NCBI RefSeq assembly: GCF_037153985.1
Contig: NZ_JBBAYI010000005.1
Location: 62,001-126,000, forward strand
Direction of reading: 5' to 3'
Source: Emticicia sp037153985
GTDB lineage: Bacteria; Bacteroidota; Bacteroidia; Cytophagales; Spirosomataceae
DNA length: 64,000 nucleotides
The number at the start of each line of letters is the position of its first letter. Positions within the stretch are counted from its first letter, which is position 1. A model generated the notes under the pieces. That model worked only from the letters and a program-made list of their open reading frames with translations. It searched no databases and had not been told where the DNA came from. The translations under genes were made by a program, and so were the position numbers. This document shows positions 17,065 through 24,807 of this stretch, one piece after another.

Positions 17065-17631
17065 TTAATTTTTCATCCAGTTTTCAACCATTTTTACACC
17101 GTGCTGTGTCAGGTAGGCTTCTGGATGAAACTGTACTCCTCTGACATCGTATTGCGTATGTGCTTCGGCCATGACGAAGCCTTTCTCGTCGATGGCTGTT
17201 ACTTTCAGTTCGGCAGGCATGGTTTCTGGTACAACCGTCCATGAATGATAACGGCATACTTCTATTCGGGGCGGAATACCCTGAAAAAGTTTTTCGCTGG
17301 TATCGGTAATAATGCAAGGTGTAGTAACGCCATGCAGCACGTCGCCCATGTTGTGCAAACGCGCACCGAAGGCTTCGCCAATGGCCTGATGACCCAGACA
17401 AACCCCGAAAATGCTTTTGCTTGGAGCGTATTCACGAATGAGGTCGAGCATGATTCCGGCTTCTTCTGGGATGCCCGGCCCGGGCGAAAGCAGAATTTTA
17501 TCGTATTTGGCTACTTCTTCTAAAGCTATTTTATCGTTTCTGAATACATCTACGTTCCCGCCGAGGTCTTTCAGGATATAGACCAGATTATAAACGAAAG
17601 AATCATAATTATCAAGAACCAGAATTTTCAT
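17065..17631 (-). CDS. trpG: Anthranilate synthase glutamine amidotransferase component
   Basis: 188 residues from the ATG at 17631 (a TTG three codons earlier is possible). Supplies ammonia from glutamine to TrpE. Class I amidotransferase triad: Cys78 in FGVCLGHQ, His169 and Glu171 in QFHPEAY; oxyanion loop LLSPGPGIPEEAG. A paralogue, PabA, works with p-aminobenzoate synthase; location between trpE and trpD makes TrpG the main role, though dual use is possible since no pabA is visible here. Confidence 0.95.
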   Translation of the reverse strand: MKILVLDNYDSFVYNLVYILKDLGGNVDVFRNDKIALEEVAKYDKILLSPGPGIPEEAGIMLDLIREYAPSKSIFGVCLGHQAIGEAFGARLHNMGDVLHGVTTPCIITDTSEKLFQGIPPRIEVCRYHSWTVVPETMPAELKVTAIDEKGFVMAEAHTQYDVRGVQFHPEAYLTQHGVKMVENWMKN

Positions 17632-17687
17632 CGTATGCAATTTTTATTGATGGGTTGTTATGTCTTAACTTGTTAACCAAAAACACT

Positions 17688-19112
17688 TTAAATGTCGCTT
17701 GCCATTTCAATGGCTTTTCGCAGGGCTGCCAGTTTCAGGTGAATTTCTTTCATTTCGAGTTCTACATCCGACTTAGCCACTACGCCCATACCTGCCTGAT
17801 AAAACAAGGTGTTGTTTTTGCTCAGAAAGGTGCGTATGGCAATGGCATGGTTAAAATTCCCTTTGAAATCCATGAAACCAATGGCCCCGCCATAAATGCT
17901 GCGGTTGGTAGGCTCAAAGCGGTTAATGATGGTCATGGCGTTATGCTTGGGCGCGCCAGAGAGCGTGCCAGCCGGAAAGGTGTCGGCTACCAGTTGTAAA
18001 GGGTTGGTGCCTGTGTGCATTTTTCCGGTTACTTTTGAAACCAGATGAATCACATGGCTATAAAACTGTACTTCCTTGAAAATATCAACTTTTACTGAGT
18101 CGGAGCTTCTGGATAAATCATTCCGGGCAAGGTCAACGAGCATTACGTGTTCGGCCGATTCCTTGGGGTCGGCATGAAGCTGGCGGGCTAGTTCGGCATC
18201 GCTTTCGTCGTCGCCGGTTCTTCTGAAAGTGCCGGCAATCGGGTGAATTTCGGCTTGACCGTCTTTGATGAAAATCTGTTTTTCGGGCGAACTGCCGAAG
18301 ATGTGGTAATCGCCACCATCGAAATAAAACAGGTAAGGAGAAGGATTAATGGAGCGAAGCGCGCGGTAAACGTTGAAGTCGTCTCCTTCAAATTTTCGGG
18401 CGAAACGTCTGGAAGGTACAATCTGGAAAACATCGCCGCGTAAACAATGCCCGATACATTTATTGATGATTTCGCGCATATCCTCATCGTTGATGTTGGT
18501 TGTTTCTTCGGTATCGGCCTTGAATTTTGAAGTGGTCATTTTTGGGTTTTTAACGAAAAACTCCAGTGTTTCAAGCCCTTCTTTCATCGGGGCGGGTTCT
18601 TGCCCTTCGGGTGTATAGGTATGCTCAAAAATATAAAGCTCGTCTTTGAAATGGTTAATGGCAATAACATAGCGGTATACCCGATACAGGATTTGCGGAA
18701 TAGTGGTTTCTGGACTTTTGGGCTGAATTTCGATGTCTTCAAAATATTCAACCGAATCGTAGGTGATATGCCCGAAAAGCCCGTTGGTTATGAAAGGGAA
18801 CTCGCTGGCGGGTTGTTCAAACTTGGCGGCAAATTCCTGCAAAACACCTACGGCATCTTTGCGGTTGGCGAGTGCAAAAGTAGTGTTTTGCCCATTCGGA
18901 AATTTCTGGGTAACAACATCGTTATCAAGCTGAAAACTGGCTACTTCGTCGCAGGCAATATAGCTGAAACTATTGTGCATGGCGTGGTAGTCGGCACTTT
19001 CAAGAATAACCGAATGAGGGTAGTGGTTACGGATACGCTGGAAGATTCCGACAGGCGTGAGCATATCGGCCAGTAAGCGTTTGTATCGGGTTGTTATACC
19101 AAATTTTTGCAT
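17688..19112 (-). CDS. trpE: Anthranilate synthase component I
   Basis: 474 residues. Converts chorismate plus ammonia to anthranilate, the committed step. Seen: N-terminal domain with SVILESAD, an LLES-like element that in other TrpE proteins binds feedback tryptophan; the chorismate-binding domain with GDVFQIVPSRRF, NPSPYLFYF, GSSPEKQI, HPIAGTFRRTGDDESD, the catalytic LVDLARNDLSR, and TLSGAPKHNAM...YGGAIGFMDFKGN, ending with the FYQAGMGVVAKSDVE segment. First biosynthetic gene; starts 5 bp after the PH-domain gene and is under the upstream attenuator. Confidence 0.97.
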   Translation of the reverse strand: MQKFGITTRYKRLLADMLTPVGIFQRIRNHYPHSVILESADYHAMHNSFSYIACDEVASFQLDNDVVTQKFPNGQNTTFALANRKDAVGVLQEFAAKFEQPASEFPFITNGLFGHITYDSVEYFEDIEIQPKSPETTIPQILYRVYRYVIAINHFKDELYIFEHTYTPEGQEPAPMKEGLETLEFFVKNPKMTTSKFKADTEETTNINDEDMREIINKCIGHCLRGDVFQIVPSRRFARKFEGDDFNVYRALRSINPSPYLFYFDGGDYHIFGSSPEKQIFIKDGQAEIHPIAGTFRRTGDDESDAELARQLHADPKESAEHVMLVDLARNDLSRSSDSVKVDIFKEVQFYSHVIHLVSKVTGKMHTGTNPLQLVADTFPAGTLSGAPKHNAMTIINRFEPTNRSIYGGAIGFMDFKGNFNHAIAIRTFLSKNNTLFYQAGMGVVAKSDVELEMKEIHLKLAALRKAIEMASDI

Positions 19113-19117
19113 TGCTA

Positions 19118-19528
19118 TTAGAGATTCGTATGAATGTTTTTATTAATCGTTGTCAGGGTTTCTATGAACTCGTGTTGCCTTTGCGGCGATATAATGATGG
19201 AGTCATATTTGCCGTAATATATTTCGATCCGGTGGCTCACCGACAAGGCCGGAGAACTAAGCGGGCTATTGGTTTTTTCAACTTTTTGGATGTCGTGCAC
19301 ATTAATTTTTAGTTTATACACAAAGCCACAAACAATGGTAAGGGTGTTGTCTTCAATGAGGTAGTAGGTTCGGCCCAAAAGGCTAAGTATAAATAATGTT
19401 ACTACCAGAAGCACCACAAGCGGTATCCATTGGGTATCGAGTATGCTTTTTATCTGCAAGCCTACCAAAAGGCACAAAACCGGTACAAAAAGCCAGAAAC
19501 TTATTTTTGAATAGAATTTATGGTTCAT
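19118..19528 (-). CDS. Small membrane PH-domain-like protein, first structural gene of the trp operon
   Basis: 136 residues. Two hydrophobic segments (about 11-28 and 35-52) are followed by a short beta-rich domain (RTYYLIEDNTLTIVCGFVYKLKINVHDIQKVEKT...YYGKYDSIIISPQRQHEFIETL). This is the layout of bacterial PH (bPH_2-like) proteins: membrane anchor, then PH fold with the conserved I-SP-...FI-L ending. Molecular role unknown. It sits between the trp attenuator and trpE with only 5 bp to trpE, so it must be co-transcribed and controlled by tryptophan. No Trp enzyme resemblance. Confidence 0.75.
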   Translation of the reverse strand: MNHKFYSKISFWLFVPVLCLLVGLQIKSILDTQWIPLVVLLVVTLFILSLLGRTYYLIEDNTLTIVCGFVYKLKINVHDIQKVEKTNSPLSSPALSVSHRIEIYYGKYDSIIISPQRQHEFIETLTTINKNIHTNL

Positions 19529-19533
19529 AGCAT

Positions 19534-19569
19534 AAAAAAAGCGGCTTACAGGATGAACCGTAAGCCGCT
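19534..19569 (-). terminator. trp attenuator: intrinsic terminator
   Basis: On the minus strand AGCGGCTTAC (19569-19560) pairs perfectly with GTAAGCCGCT (19549-19540), loop of 10 nt, followed by seven T (19540-19534). It lies between the leader peptide and the first structural gene. Its loop plus the start of its 3' arm are complementary to an upstream segment that overlaps the leader-peptide stop codon, the arrangement of a ribosome-controlled attenuator. Confidence 0.93.
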
Positions 19570-19648
19570 GAATATATTTTTAAATTAAATACATAGCCAA
19601 GCTGTTCATCCTGTGTAGGAAGAACGCCACCACCAATTGTTAGCTATG
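19548..19648 (-). promoter_or_regulatory. trp leader alternative RNA structures (pause hairpin and antiterminator)
   Basis: Two competing pairings are readable. Pause hairpin (1:2): CATAGCTAA (19648-19640) with TTGGCTATG (19600-19592), nine pairs including one G-U. Antiterminator (2:3): ACAGGATGAAC (19614-19604) with GTTCATCCTGT (19558-19548), eleven perfect pairs; the second strand includes the terminator loop and the first bases of its 3' arm, so antiterminator and terminator exclude each other. The leader stop codon lies inside the first antiterminator strand. A ribosome stalled at the Trp codons would leave it free and permit read-through; one reaching the stop would cover it and allow termination. 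Confidence 0.88.
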
Positions 19649-19665
19649 ATATTTTGTTGAGTCAT
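19606..19665 (-). CDS. trpL: trp operon leader peptide
   Basis: A 19-codon reading frame, MTQQNIIANNWWWRSSYTG, with three consecutive Trp codons (TGG x3, 19635-19627) and a TGA stop, placed between a good promoter and an intrinsic terminator and followed by the tryptophan operon. Three tandem Trp in a 19-residue peptide is far beyond chance. Function: translation speed over the Trp codons senses charged tRNA-Trp and selects antiterminator or terminator. It is too short for usual gene callers. Confidence 0.92.
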   Translation of the reverse strand: MTQQNIIANNWWWRSSYTG

Positions 19666-19688
19666 TGTCTGTGTTTAAAATCTTGCTA

Positions 19689-19718
19689 CAAAAGTATTGA
19701 GTAATTTTTAAAAACAAA
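19689..19718 (-). promoter_or_regulatory. Promoter of the trp operon
   Basis: Minus-strand TTTG (19718-19715), 18-nt spacer, TACTTTTG (19696-19689), matching the Bacteroidota consensus TTTG...TAnnTTTG. Predicted start of transcription is near 19682, giving a roughly 17-nt 5' UTR before the leader peptide. Confidence 0.75.
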
Positions 19719-19810
19719 ATTTTTTTGAAAATTTTATCAGATAAGATTTTTAACTTGCCAGAACCACGGGTTTTTGGGCAGAATAACTGGCAAAAACCTC
19801 ATAAAACCAA

Positions 19811-20968
19811 TTATGGGGTGTAATCGACGGGGAGGTCTTCGGCTACTAGTTCCCAACTCCAATAGCCCTTGTAATGAATACCGGCGGCATCGAAATACTG
19901 CCCGTCGCTTTCGATAGTTATATTGGGTCTTAGCAGACTAATGGTTGATACCTGTGGCGTAGCCCTGAAAACATCGTTAGGTTTCTGGTTCCGCTTGAAA
20001 TAGGCGAACGGTTCAGCCTCGTTTACGTAGGTTACTTCCAGCAAATTATTAAAGCTCAGTAATGGGTGAACCCTTGTTGAAAGCGTGCTGTCAAGAATGT
20101 GCTTGTATTTAAGGGTTTGCTGCGGGAGGTTGTTTTTATTGAAAAGTTTTGTGGTTATATAAACAGTCGAGTCGCCGGGGAGTGCCACCAGCAGGGTGTC
20201 TCGGTTAGGGAGGTACTTCTTCACAACTTCCCGGAGCATGAAGCCTTCTTCAACCAGTTGCCGTTGATATAAAGCCCGCATAAAGTGCATAACCGAGCCA
20301 TAGTAGGCTTTTTGTCGGTTTTTTACCCATTTTTGTTCTTCTTCGGGGTTGTTCGGAATCAGCGTTTCATAAACTACATGGCCGCTATAAAAAATCCGCT
20401 GTGTTGTTTTATTTAACGAGTATTCGTCTAACTGGAATTTTAGCCGATACCCCAAGCCTCGGTTTTCGATAATAACAGGCTCCTGAGCTTTTGTTGTAAA
20501 CTTTTCGGGTGTGTTTTCAAAATACAAAACCTCGGGGTTGAGCAGTTTGCAATGAATGGCGTTTTCGCTTTGACCGATGAAGTTTCTGACGAAAAAATCG
20601 ACGTTTTCCTGCCAGTCGAGTCCTTTTTTGCGGCGTGCTTTGATGGTAACTGCATCTAAAGCATGGGACGACGGAATCAGATTAATGCGATAGGTCTTGC
20701 GGCTTTCGGCCTGAAGGGGTATCACCAGTTTTTCAAACCCAATGTAGGAAACAACCAACTCGAATTTTCCGGCCGGAATGTTCCTGAGCGAAAACGTACC
20801 GTCGGCTGAGGTTTGTGTGCCTTTGGTGGTGTTTGCCAGAAACACATTTGCCCCCGGCAGGGGTGTCTGGTCCTGATTGTTAATGACGATGCCCTTTACC
20901 TCAAACTGTGCGTAAGCTACAAATGAGCCTGGCAGCCAAGTGAGCAAAAGCAAAAATAAGGGCTTCAT
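19811..20968 (-). CDS. Exported carboxypeptidase-like regulatory domain protein
   Basis: 385 residues. Signal peptide MKPLFLLLLTWLPGSFVAYAQ, then a carboxypeptidase D regulatory-like beta-sandwich (about 22-105: FEVKGIVINNQDQTPLPGANVFLANTTKGTQTSADGTFSLRNIPAG...SYIGFEKL). The remaining 280 residues are beta/alpha mixed with no plug or barrel, so this is not a TonB receptor; similar Bacteroidota proteins are annotated simply as carboxypeptidase-like regulatory domain-containing. Function unknown, probably periplasmic or outer-membrane associated. Last gene of an apparent minus-strand trio with the lipoprotein (15 bp gap) and the oxidoreductase. Confidence 0.8.
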   Translation of the reverse strand: MKPLFLLLLTWLPGSFVAYAQFEVKGIVINNQDQTPLPGANVFLANTTKGTQTSADGTFSLRNIPAGKFELVVSYIGFEKLVIPLQAESRKTYRINLIPSSHALDAVTIKARRKKGLDWQENVDFFVRNFIGQSENAIHCKLLNPEVLYFENTPEKFTTKAQEPVIIENRGLGYRLKFQLDEYSLNKTTQRIFYSGHVVYETLIPNNPEEEQKWVKNRQKAYYGSVMHFMRALYQRQLVEEGFMLREVVKKYLPNRDTLLVALPGDSTVYITTKLFNKNNLPQQTLKYKHILDSTLSTRVHPLLSFNNLLEVTYVNEAEPFAYFKRNQKPNDVFRATPQVSTISLLRPNITIESDGQYFDAAGIHYKGYWSWELVAEDLPVDYTP

Positions 20969-20983
20969 AATTATAAAACAGGT

Positions 20984-21376
20984 TTACTTGTAGGTATCAA
21001 TAATACCTCCGTTCTGAAACGAAACTTCTTTTACAAGGCTGGCGGCATTGAAATAGAGCATCATTGAGCGTGCATTGGTTGGGTTCTGGATGTACTCACA
21101 TTGAGGGCCTTTTTCCAGAAAATAAACAAAAACCTTTTCGTTGCGGCGGCTCAGAATCTGGTAGTCGTAACGGCCGAAGTTTTCAACCACCTGATTTTCG
21201 GTTAAGCCCATAATTTTTGGCCGTAAGCCTTTTAATTCGTCTATCAGTTTATCTCTTTTGCCTTCGCAGCCGCCTCGGTCAGTTTTGAAACTCTTTAAAT
21301 CAAAGGTGCCTAAATCTGCTTTCTTTTTTTCGCACGCCCCCAGCACTATAAGAGCTATAATTAATATTTTACGCAT
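20984..21376 (-). CDS. Small lipoprotein, function unknown
   Basis: 130 residues with lipoprotein signal IVLGAC (Cys15). The segment LRPKIMGLTENQVVENFGRYDYQILSRRNEKVFVYFLEKGPQC and the late beta-strand SMMLYFNAASLVKEVSFQNG resemble the helix-helix-sheet fold of BamE/SmpA-like small lipoproteins, an inference from pattern only. Ten bases after the oxidoreductase and 15 before the carboxypeptidase-like gene, so likely co-transcribed. Confidence 0.7.
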   Translation of the reverse strand: MRKILIIALIVLGACEKKKADLGTFDLKSFKTDRGGCEGKRDKLIDELKGLRPKIMGLTENQVVENFGRYDYQILSRRNEKVFVYFLEKGPQCEYIQNPTNARSMMLYFNAASLVKEVSFQNGGIIDTYK

Positions 21377-21386
21377 ACTTCTTTAT

Positions 21387-22784
21387 TTATATTTTTACTT
21401 CTACCATCTGCTTACTGAGGCGACTTTTCTCGGCCATAAAGCCCATTACGTGGCTTTCAATAGAGGCATCAATCGTCGAGGTTAATAATTCGGGTTTGTT
21501 TTGTGCCACAGCCTGCACAAAGTTTCGGGCCAGACCGTAGTCGCCCCCTGCATGGCCCGATGCCTGACTTTTGTATTCGGGCAGCTCGCTTGCGCGCCAT
21601 TTGGTATTTTGCTTGGTACGGAAATCATAGGTTTGTATTTCGTCCATATCGCCCCAGACTTCCCCGTGCGAAAACATCAGGCGGGTTTTACGGGCTTCAA
21701 ACGAAGTAAAGGCCTCCATAGCAAAGTTTACGGTAACGCCCCCCTCAAACTCCATTGAGGTAGTGTAGTGGTCGGGCTGGTCGTTATTCATTCTGTAAAC
21801 ACAACGGCCATAGGGCGATGTTTTCAGTTTTTCCAGAATTTCATCACCTTGTTTGGCGGGGTCGTCGGTTACGTCAAGCACACGAATACGCAGGCGTTGT
21901 TTATGATAAATATTAATGGCCGAGAAAGGGCATTCGGCTTCGACCTTACAGCCGTCTGTGCAGCGTTCGGTGCTGCCTTCGGGCGCGTTTTCTTTTTTAA
22001 ACCAGCTTAACGACCCATGAGCCGCTATGCTTTTGCAAGGCTTGCCGATAATCCAGCGCAGAATGTCGAGGTCGTGGCACGATTTCGCCAGAATAATCGG
22101 GTTGGTGTCTTTGGCTACGTGCCAGTTGCCGCGCACATACGAATGCGCCATGTGCTGATACTCGATACCCTCCAGGTGGTTTACGCTGATGAGCTTACCA
22201 AACTGGCCACTCTGGGCAATTTCCTTTAGTTTTCTGAAATAAGGGGTATAGCGTAAAACGTGGCAAACGGCAATAATCCGTTTGGTTTTTTTAGCCATAG
22301 CCAGAATATCGAGGCACTCCTGATAAGAAGGCGAAATGGGTTTTTCGAGCAATACGTGGTAGCCCATTTCGAGGGCCTTCATGGCTGGGCCATAGTGGAG
22401 GTCATCGGGGGTTGAAATAATAATGGCATCGGCAAACTTGGGTACTTTAAAAACATCTTCCCATGTTTTGAAGCGGTTTTTTTCTTCAATATTATGTGCT
22501 TGTGCAAAGCGGTCGTTACGAAACGGAACAGGCTCGGCCACACCTACCATGTCTAGCTCGTTCGGAAACGCCAATGCAAAACGGCCATATACATTGCCGC
22601 GGTTACCAGCACCTAACACAATGGCTGTTACGGGGCGGTCTAGGGTAATGAATCGGTCGTCGAGTGGGAGTTCAATAGGGTCATTTTCGGGGTTTTCGGC
22701 AAAGGCATCTGCGTTCAGGAACGACAAGCCACTGGCTGTTAACCCAAAAGTTTTTAATATATCTCGTCTTGAAAAACTGTCCAT
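21387..22784 (-). CDS. Tat-exported Gfo/Idh/MocA family oxidoreductase
   Basis: 465 residues from the ATG at 22784, chosen because it starts directly before the twin-arginine motif SRRDILK and a hydrophobic stretch; an upstream start adds 18 unlikely residues. Rossmann domain with VTAIVLGAGNRGNVYGRFA, ADAIIISTPDDLHYGPAMKALEMGYHVLLEKPIS (EKP motif), then the C-terminal substrate domain with SCHDLDILRWI. Family enzymes use NAD(P) to oxidise or reduce sugars and related compounds; periplasmic, Tat-exported members carry a bound cofactor. A cysteine pair in CTDGCKVEAEC is notable. Substrate unknown; the neighbouring GH32 gene hints at sugar use. Confidence 0.9.
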   Translation of the reverse strand: MDSFSRRDILKTFGLTASGLSFLNADAFAENPENDPIELPLDDRFITLDRPVTAIVLGAGNRGNVYGRFALAFPNELDMVGVAEPVPFRNDRFAQAHNIEEKNRFKTWEDVFKVPKFADAIIISTPDDLHYGPAMKALEMGYHVLLEKPISPSYQECLDILAMAKKTKRIIAVCHVLRYTPYFRKLKEIAQSGQFGKLISVNHLEGIEYQHMAHSYVRGNWHVAKDTNPIILAKSCHDLDILRWIIGKPCKSIAAHGSLSWFKKENAPEGSTERCTDGCKVEAECPFSAINIYHKQRLRIRVLDVTDDPAKQGDEILEKLKTSPYGRCVYRMNNDQPDHYTTSMEFEGGVTVNFAMEAFTSFEARKTRLMFSHGEVWGDMDEIQTYDFRTKQNTKWRASELPEYKSQASGHAGGDYGLARNFVQAVAQNKPELLTSTIDASIESHVMGFMAEKSRLSKQMVEVKI

Positions 22785-22818
22785 AGCGGGGTAGAATGGG
22801 TAAAACTTTTTACATCTG

Positions 22819-22826
22819 CAAATATA
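22819..22826 (-). promoter_or_regulatory. Candidate -7 box for the oxidoreductase operon
   Basis: Minus-strand TATATTTG fits TAnnTTTG, about 35 nt upstream of the ATG; no convincing -33 box. Confidence 0.45.
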
Positions 22827-22941
22827 GTATAAACACAACTATATGTACCGCTGCAAGGTAAAATAGAAAAAATACTGCCCAAGAAAATGCTGGTAGTAAT
22901 GAATGAGTATTGCGGTAGTTTTTTGTAGCCTGTTATACAGA

Positions 22942-22988
22942 CAACAAAGAACTGGCACTTGTTGTTCAGAAAGTTCAGTTCTTTGTTG
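22942..22988. repeat. 13-bp perfect inverted repeat in the GH32-oxidoreductase gap
   Basis: CAACAAAGAACTG (22942-22954) and its complement (22976-22988) flank a 21-nt loop. It lies 86 bp past the GH32 stop without a T-run, so it is not a classical terminator. It could be an RNA 3'-end stem or an operator. Confidence 0.65.
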
Positions 22989-23073
22989 CGCTTGTTGTTG
23001 GCATCGTAAGCCTATTTTTAGTTTGTCGGCGGCGTTGCCAGTAAAACAAAAATACCTGAGCCGTAGGTAGAGC

Positions 23074-24573
23074 TTACTCTTGCCACTCCCATACTTTGAG
23101 CTTGGTTACTTTAGCTCTGCCATTGCGGCTGAATAACTGCCAGTCTGATTTGCCTCCTTCCGGAAAAACAAGGCTGGTAATAGTGGCTTCGCCGTCGTTG
23201 CCAAAGACTTCAACCGATGATTTATCGACAAATATCTGCATCCTGACCGTTCCTCGGGCTGTTTTCATCGGGATGGCATCCATAGAAGGGAAGTTGGCCG
23301 AAATAATTTTACCCGAATTAATGCGGTTTACATAGAGTTGTTCGGTGTCTCGCTGGTATCCTATGAGGGTTTCCTGATTAGTGCTTTGGTTACGAAATAC
23401 TTTTACGCCAACTTCGCTGGCTCCTGACAGTTCAAATTCTACATCAATCATATAAGCACTACTCTGGTTGTGCCACATCATGCCGTTATCTTCTTCAATA
23501 CCCATTTCTTCCATTTGTACAATACCACGCCAGTTTTTGGCTTTCAGGATTTCGTCGGCAGGTTTTTGTACAAGCCTTATACCTTCGGGCATTGCTTTCA
23601 GGCTTATTTCACGCGGGATACTCATCTGGCCTTTCCACGGGAAAGTCGGCAGGGCATCGGTATATTGCCAGCTTGCCATCCAGCCTAATAGGAGTTTTCT
23701 TGGCGTGTTGTTAAACGGAATAGCCGCATAAAAATCCTTGCCATAATCGACATACAGTTTTGTATCGGGCTTGTTGGTATTGGTAAAGGTTTTGCCATCG
23801 AAGTTTCCTACGAAATACTGCATCCCGACGAAATCAGGATGTGGATTACTAGCCGATATAAACAAAACCCATTGGCTGGTGGCTTTGCCTTCTACCGGAA
23901 GCTCAATCAGGGCGGGGCATTCCCATATTTTGGTAATATCGCCCTGCTTGCCAAATTCGCTCAGGAAATTCCAGTTCAGTAGATTTTTTGAGCCATAAAT
24001 GTGTATTTTAAACTCGGTTGGTAGGGCAAGTGTCATTATCCATTGTTTGCTGGGTTCGTGCCAGAATACGTTTGGGTCACGGAAGTCTTTCATAACCTTG
24101 CCGTCAGGGAGAGGCGCGGCAATTAGCGGATTCTTCTTGTATTTTGTCCAAGTGCGGCCCTTGTCGGTTGAATACGCCAGATGCTGATTTTCTTTTTTGC
24201 CGTGGTAGTCGGCCGTATAAATGGCTATCATGCTGTTTGCGCCAAAGCCGCTGGTGTTGTTTTTATCGACCACAACGCTTCCTGAGAAAATCCAGACCGA
24301 ATCTTCAGGGATAGCCACGGGCAGGTGTTCCCATTTAACCAAATCTTTGCTCACGGCATGGCCCCAACTCATGTGGCCCCATTTGTTTTCAAACGGATTG
24401 TGCTGATAAAATATGTGCCATTCGCCATCCAGAAAAACAAGTCCGTTGGGGTCGTTTGTCCAGTTTTGGGCAGGCGAAAAATGAAAAGCGGGCCGCCATT
24501 GTTCGGTAGGGGTTTGCTGGGCATACGCCACACCGACTATGAGCGAAAGCAAGAGTAGAATAATAGGTCTCAT
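23074..24573 (-). CDS. Secreted GH32 fructan hydrolase (levanase/exo-inulinase/invertase type)
   Basis: 499 residues with signal peptide (MRPIILLLLSLIVGVAYAQ). Five-blade propeller with all GH32 markers: nucleophile Asp41 in NWTNDPNG, transition-state stabiliser Asp166 in FRDPN, acid/base Glu218 in WECP; then a C-terminal beta-sandwich ending ...DKSSVEVFGNDGEATITSLVFP. GH32 enzymes release fructose from sucrose, inulin or levan. Length and architecture fit exo-acting levanase/beta-fructosidase; linkage specificity cannot be read. No fructose transporter, fructokinase or SusCD pair is adjacent. Confidence 0.95.
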   Translation of the reverse strand: MRPIILLLLSLIVGVAYAQQTPTEQWRPAFHFSPAQNWTNDPNGLVFLDGEWHIFYQHNPFENKWGHMSWGHAVSKDLVKWEHLPVAIPEDSVWIFSGSVVVDKNNTSGFGANSMIAIYTADYHGKKENQHLAYSTDKGRTWTKYKKNPLIAAPLPDGKVMKDFRDPNVFWHEPSKQWIMTLALPTEFKIHIYGSKNLLNWNFLSEFGKQGDITKIWECPALIELPVEGKATSQWVLFISASNPHPDFVGMQYFVGNFDGKTFTNTNKPDTKLYVDYGKDFYAAIPFNNTPRKLLLGWMASWQYTDALPTFPWKGQMSIPREISLKAMPEGIRLVQKPADEILKAKNWRGIVQMEEMGIEEDNGMMWHNQSSAYMIDVEFELSGASEVGVKVFRNQSTNQETLIGYQRDTEQLYVNRINSGKIISANFPSMDAIPMKTARGTVRMQIFVDKSSVEVFGNDGEATITSLVFPEGGKSDWQLFSRNGRAKVTKLKVWEWQE

Positions 24574-24769
24574 AGGTTATGAATTAAGGGAATATACCTA
24601 CAAACATAAAATAAATTCCTAAACCAAGAAGATTCTGCGATAAATAATTTATCATAATTTCATTTTTTATTGAAAATTCAGAAATATTTATTTGTATATT
24701 CTTTCTAAAAAAGGCTCAGATTGGTTTCAGGAGGCATTCGGGCGGTGTTTTCATTCCATTTCAGGTATG

Positions 24770-24800
24770 TTTGTTTTCCCGTGTTTCCTTTGTACCTTTG
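24770..24800 (+). promoter_or_regulatory. Promoter of the DHH phosphoesterase gene, possibly giving a leaderless mRNA
   Basis: TTTG (24770-24773), exactly 19 nt, TACCTTTG (24793-24800): a full match to the Bacteroidota promoter consensus. The ATG is at 24808, 7 nt after the -7 box, so transcription would start at or next to the start codon. Confidence 0.75.
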
Positions 24801-24807
24801 CCCCATT

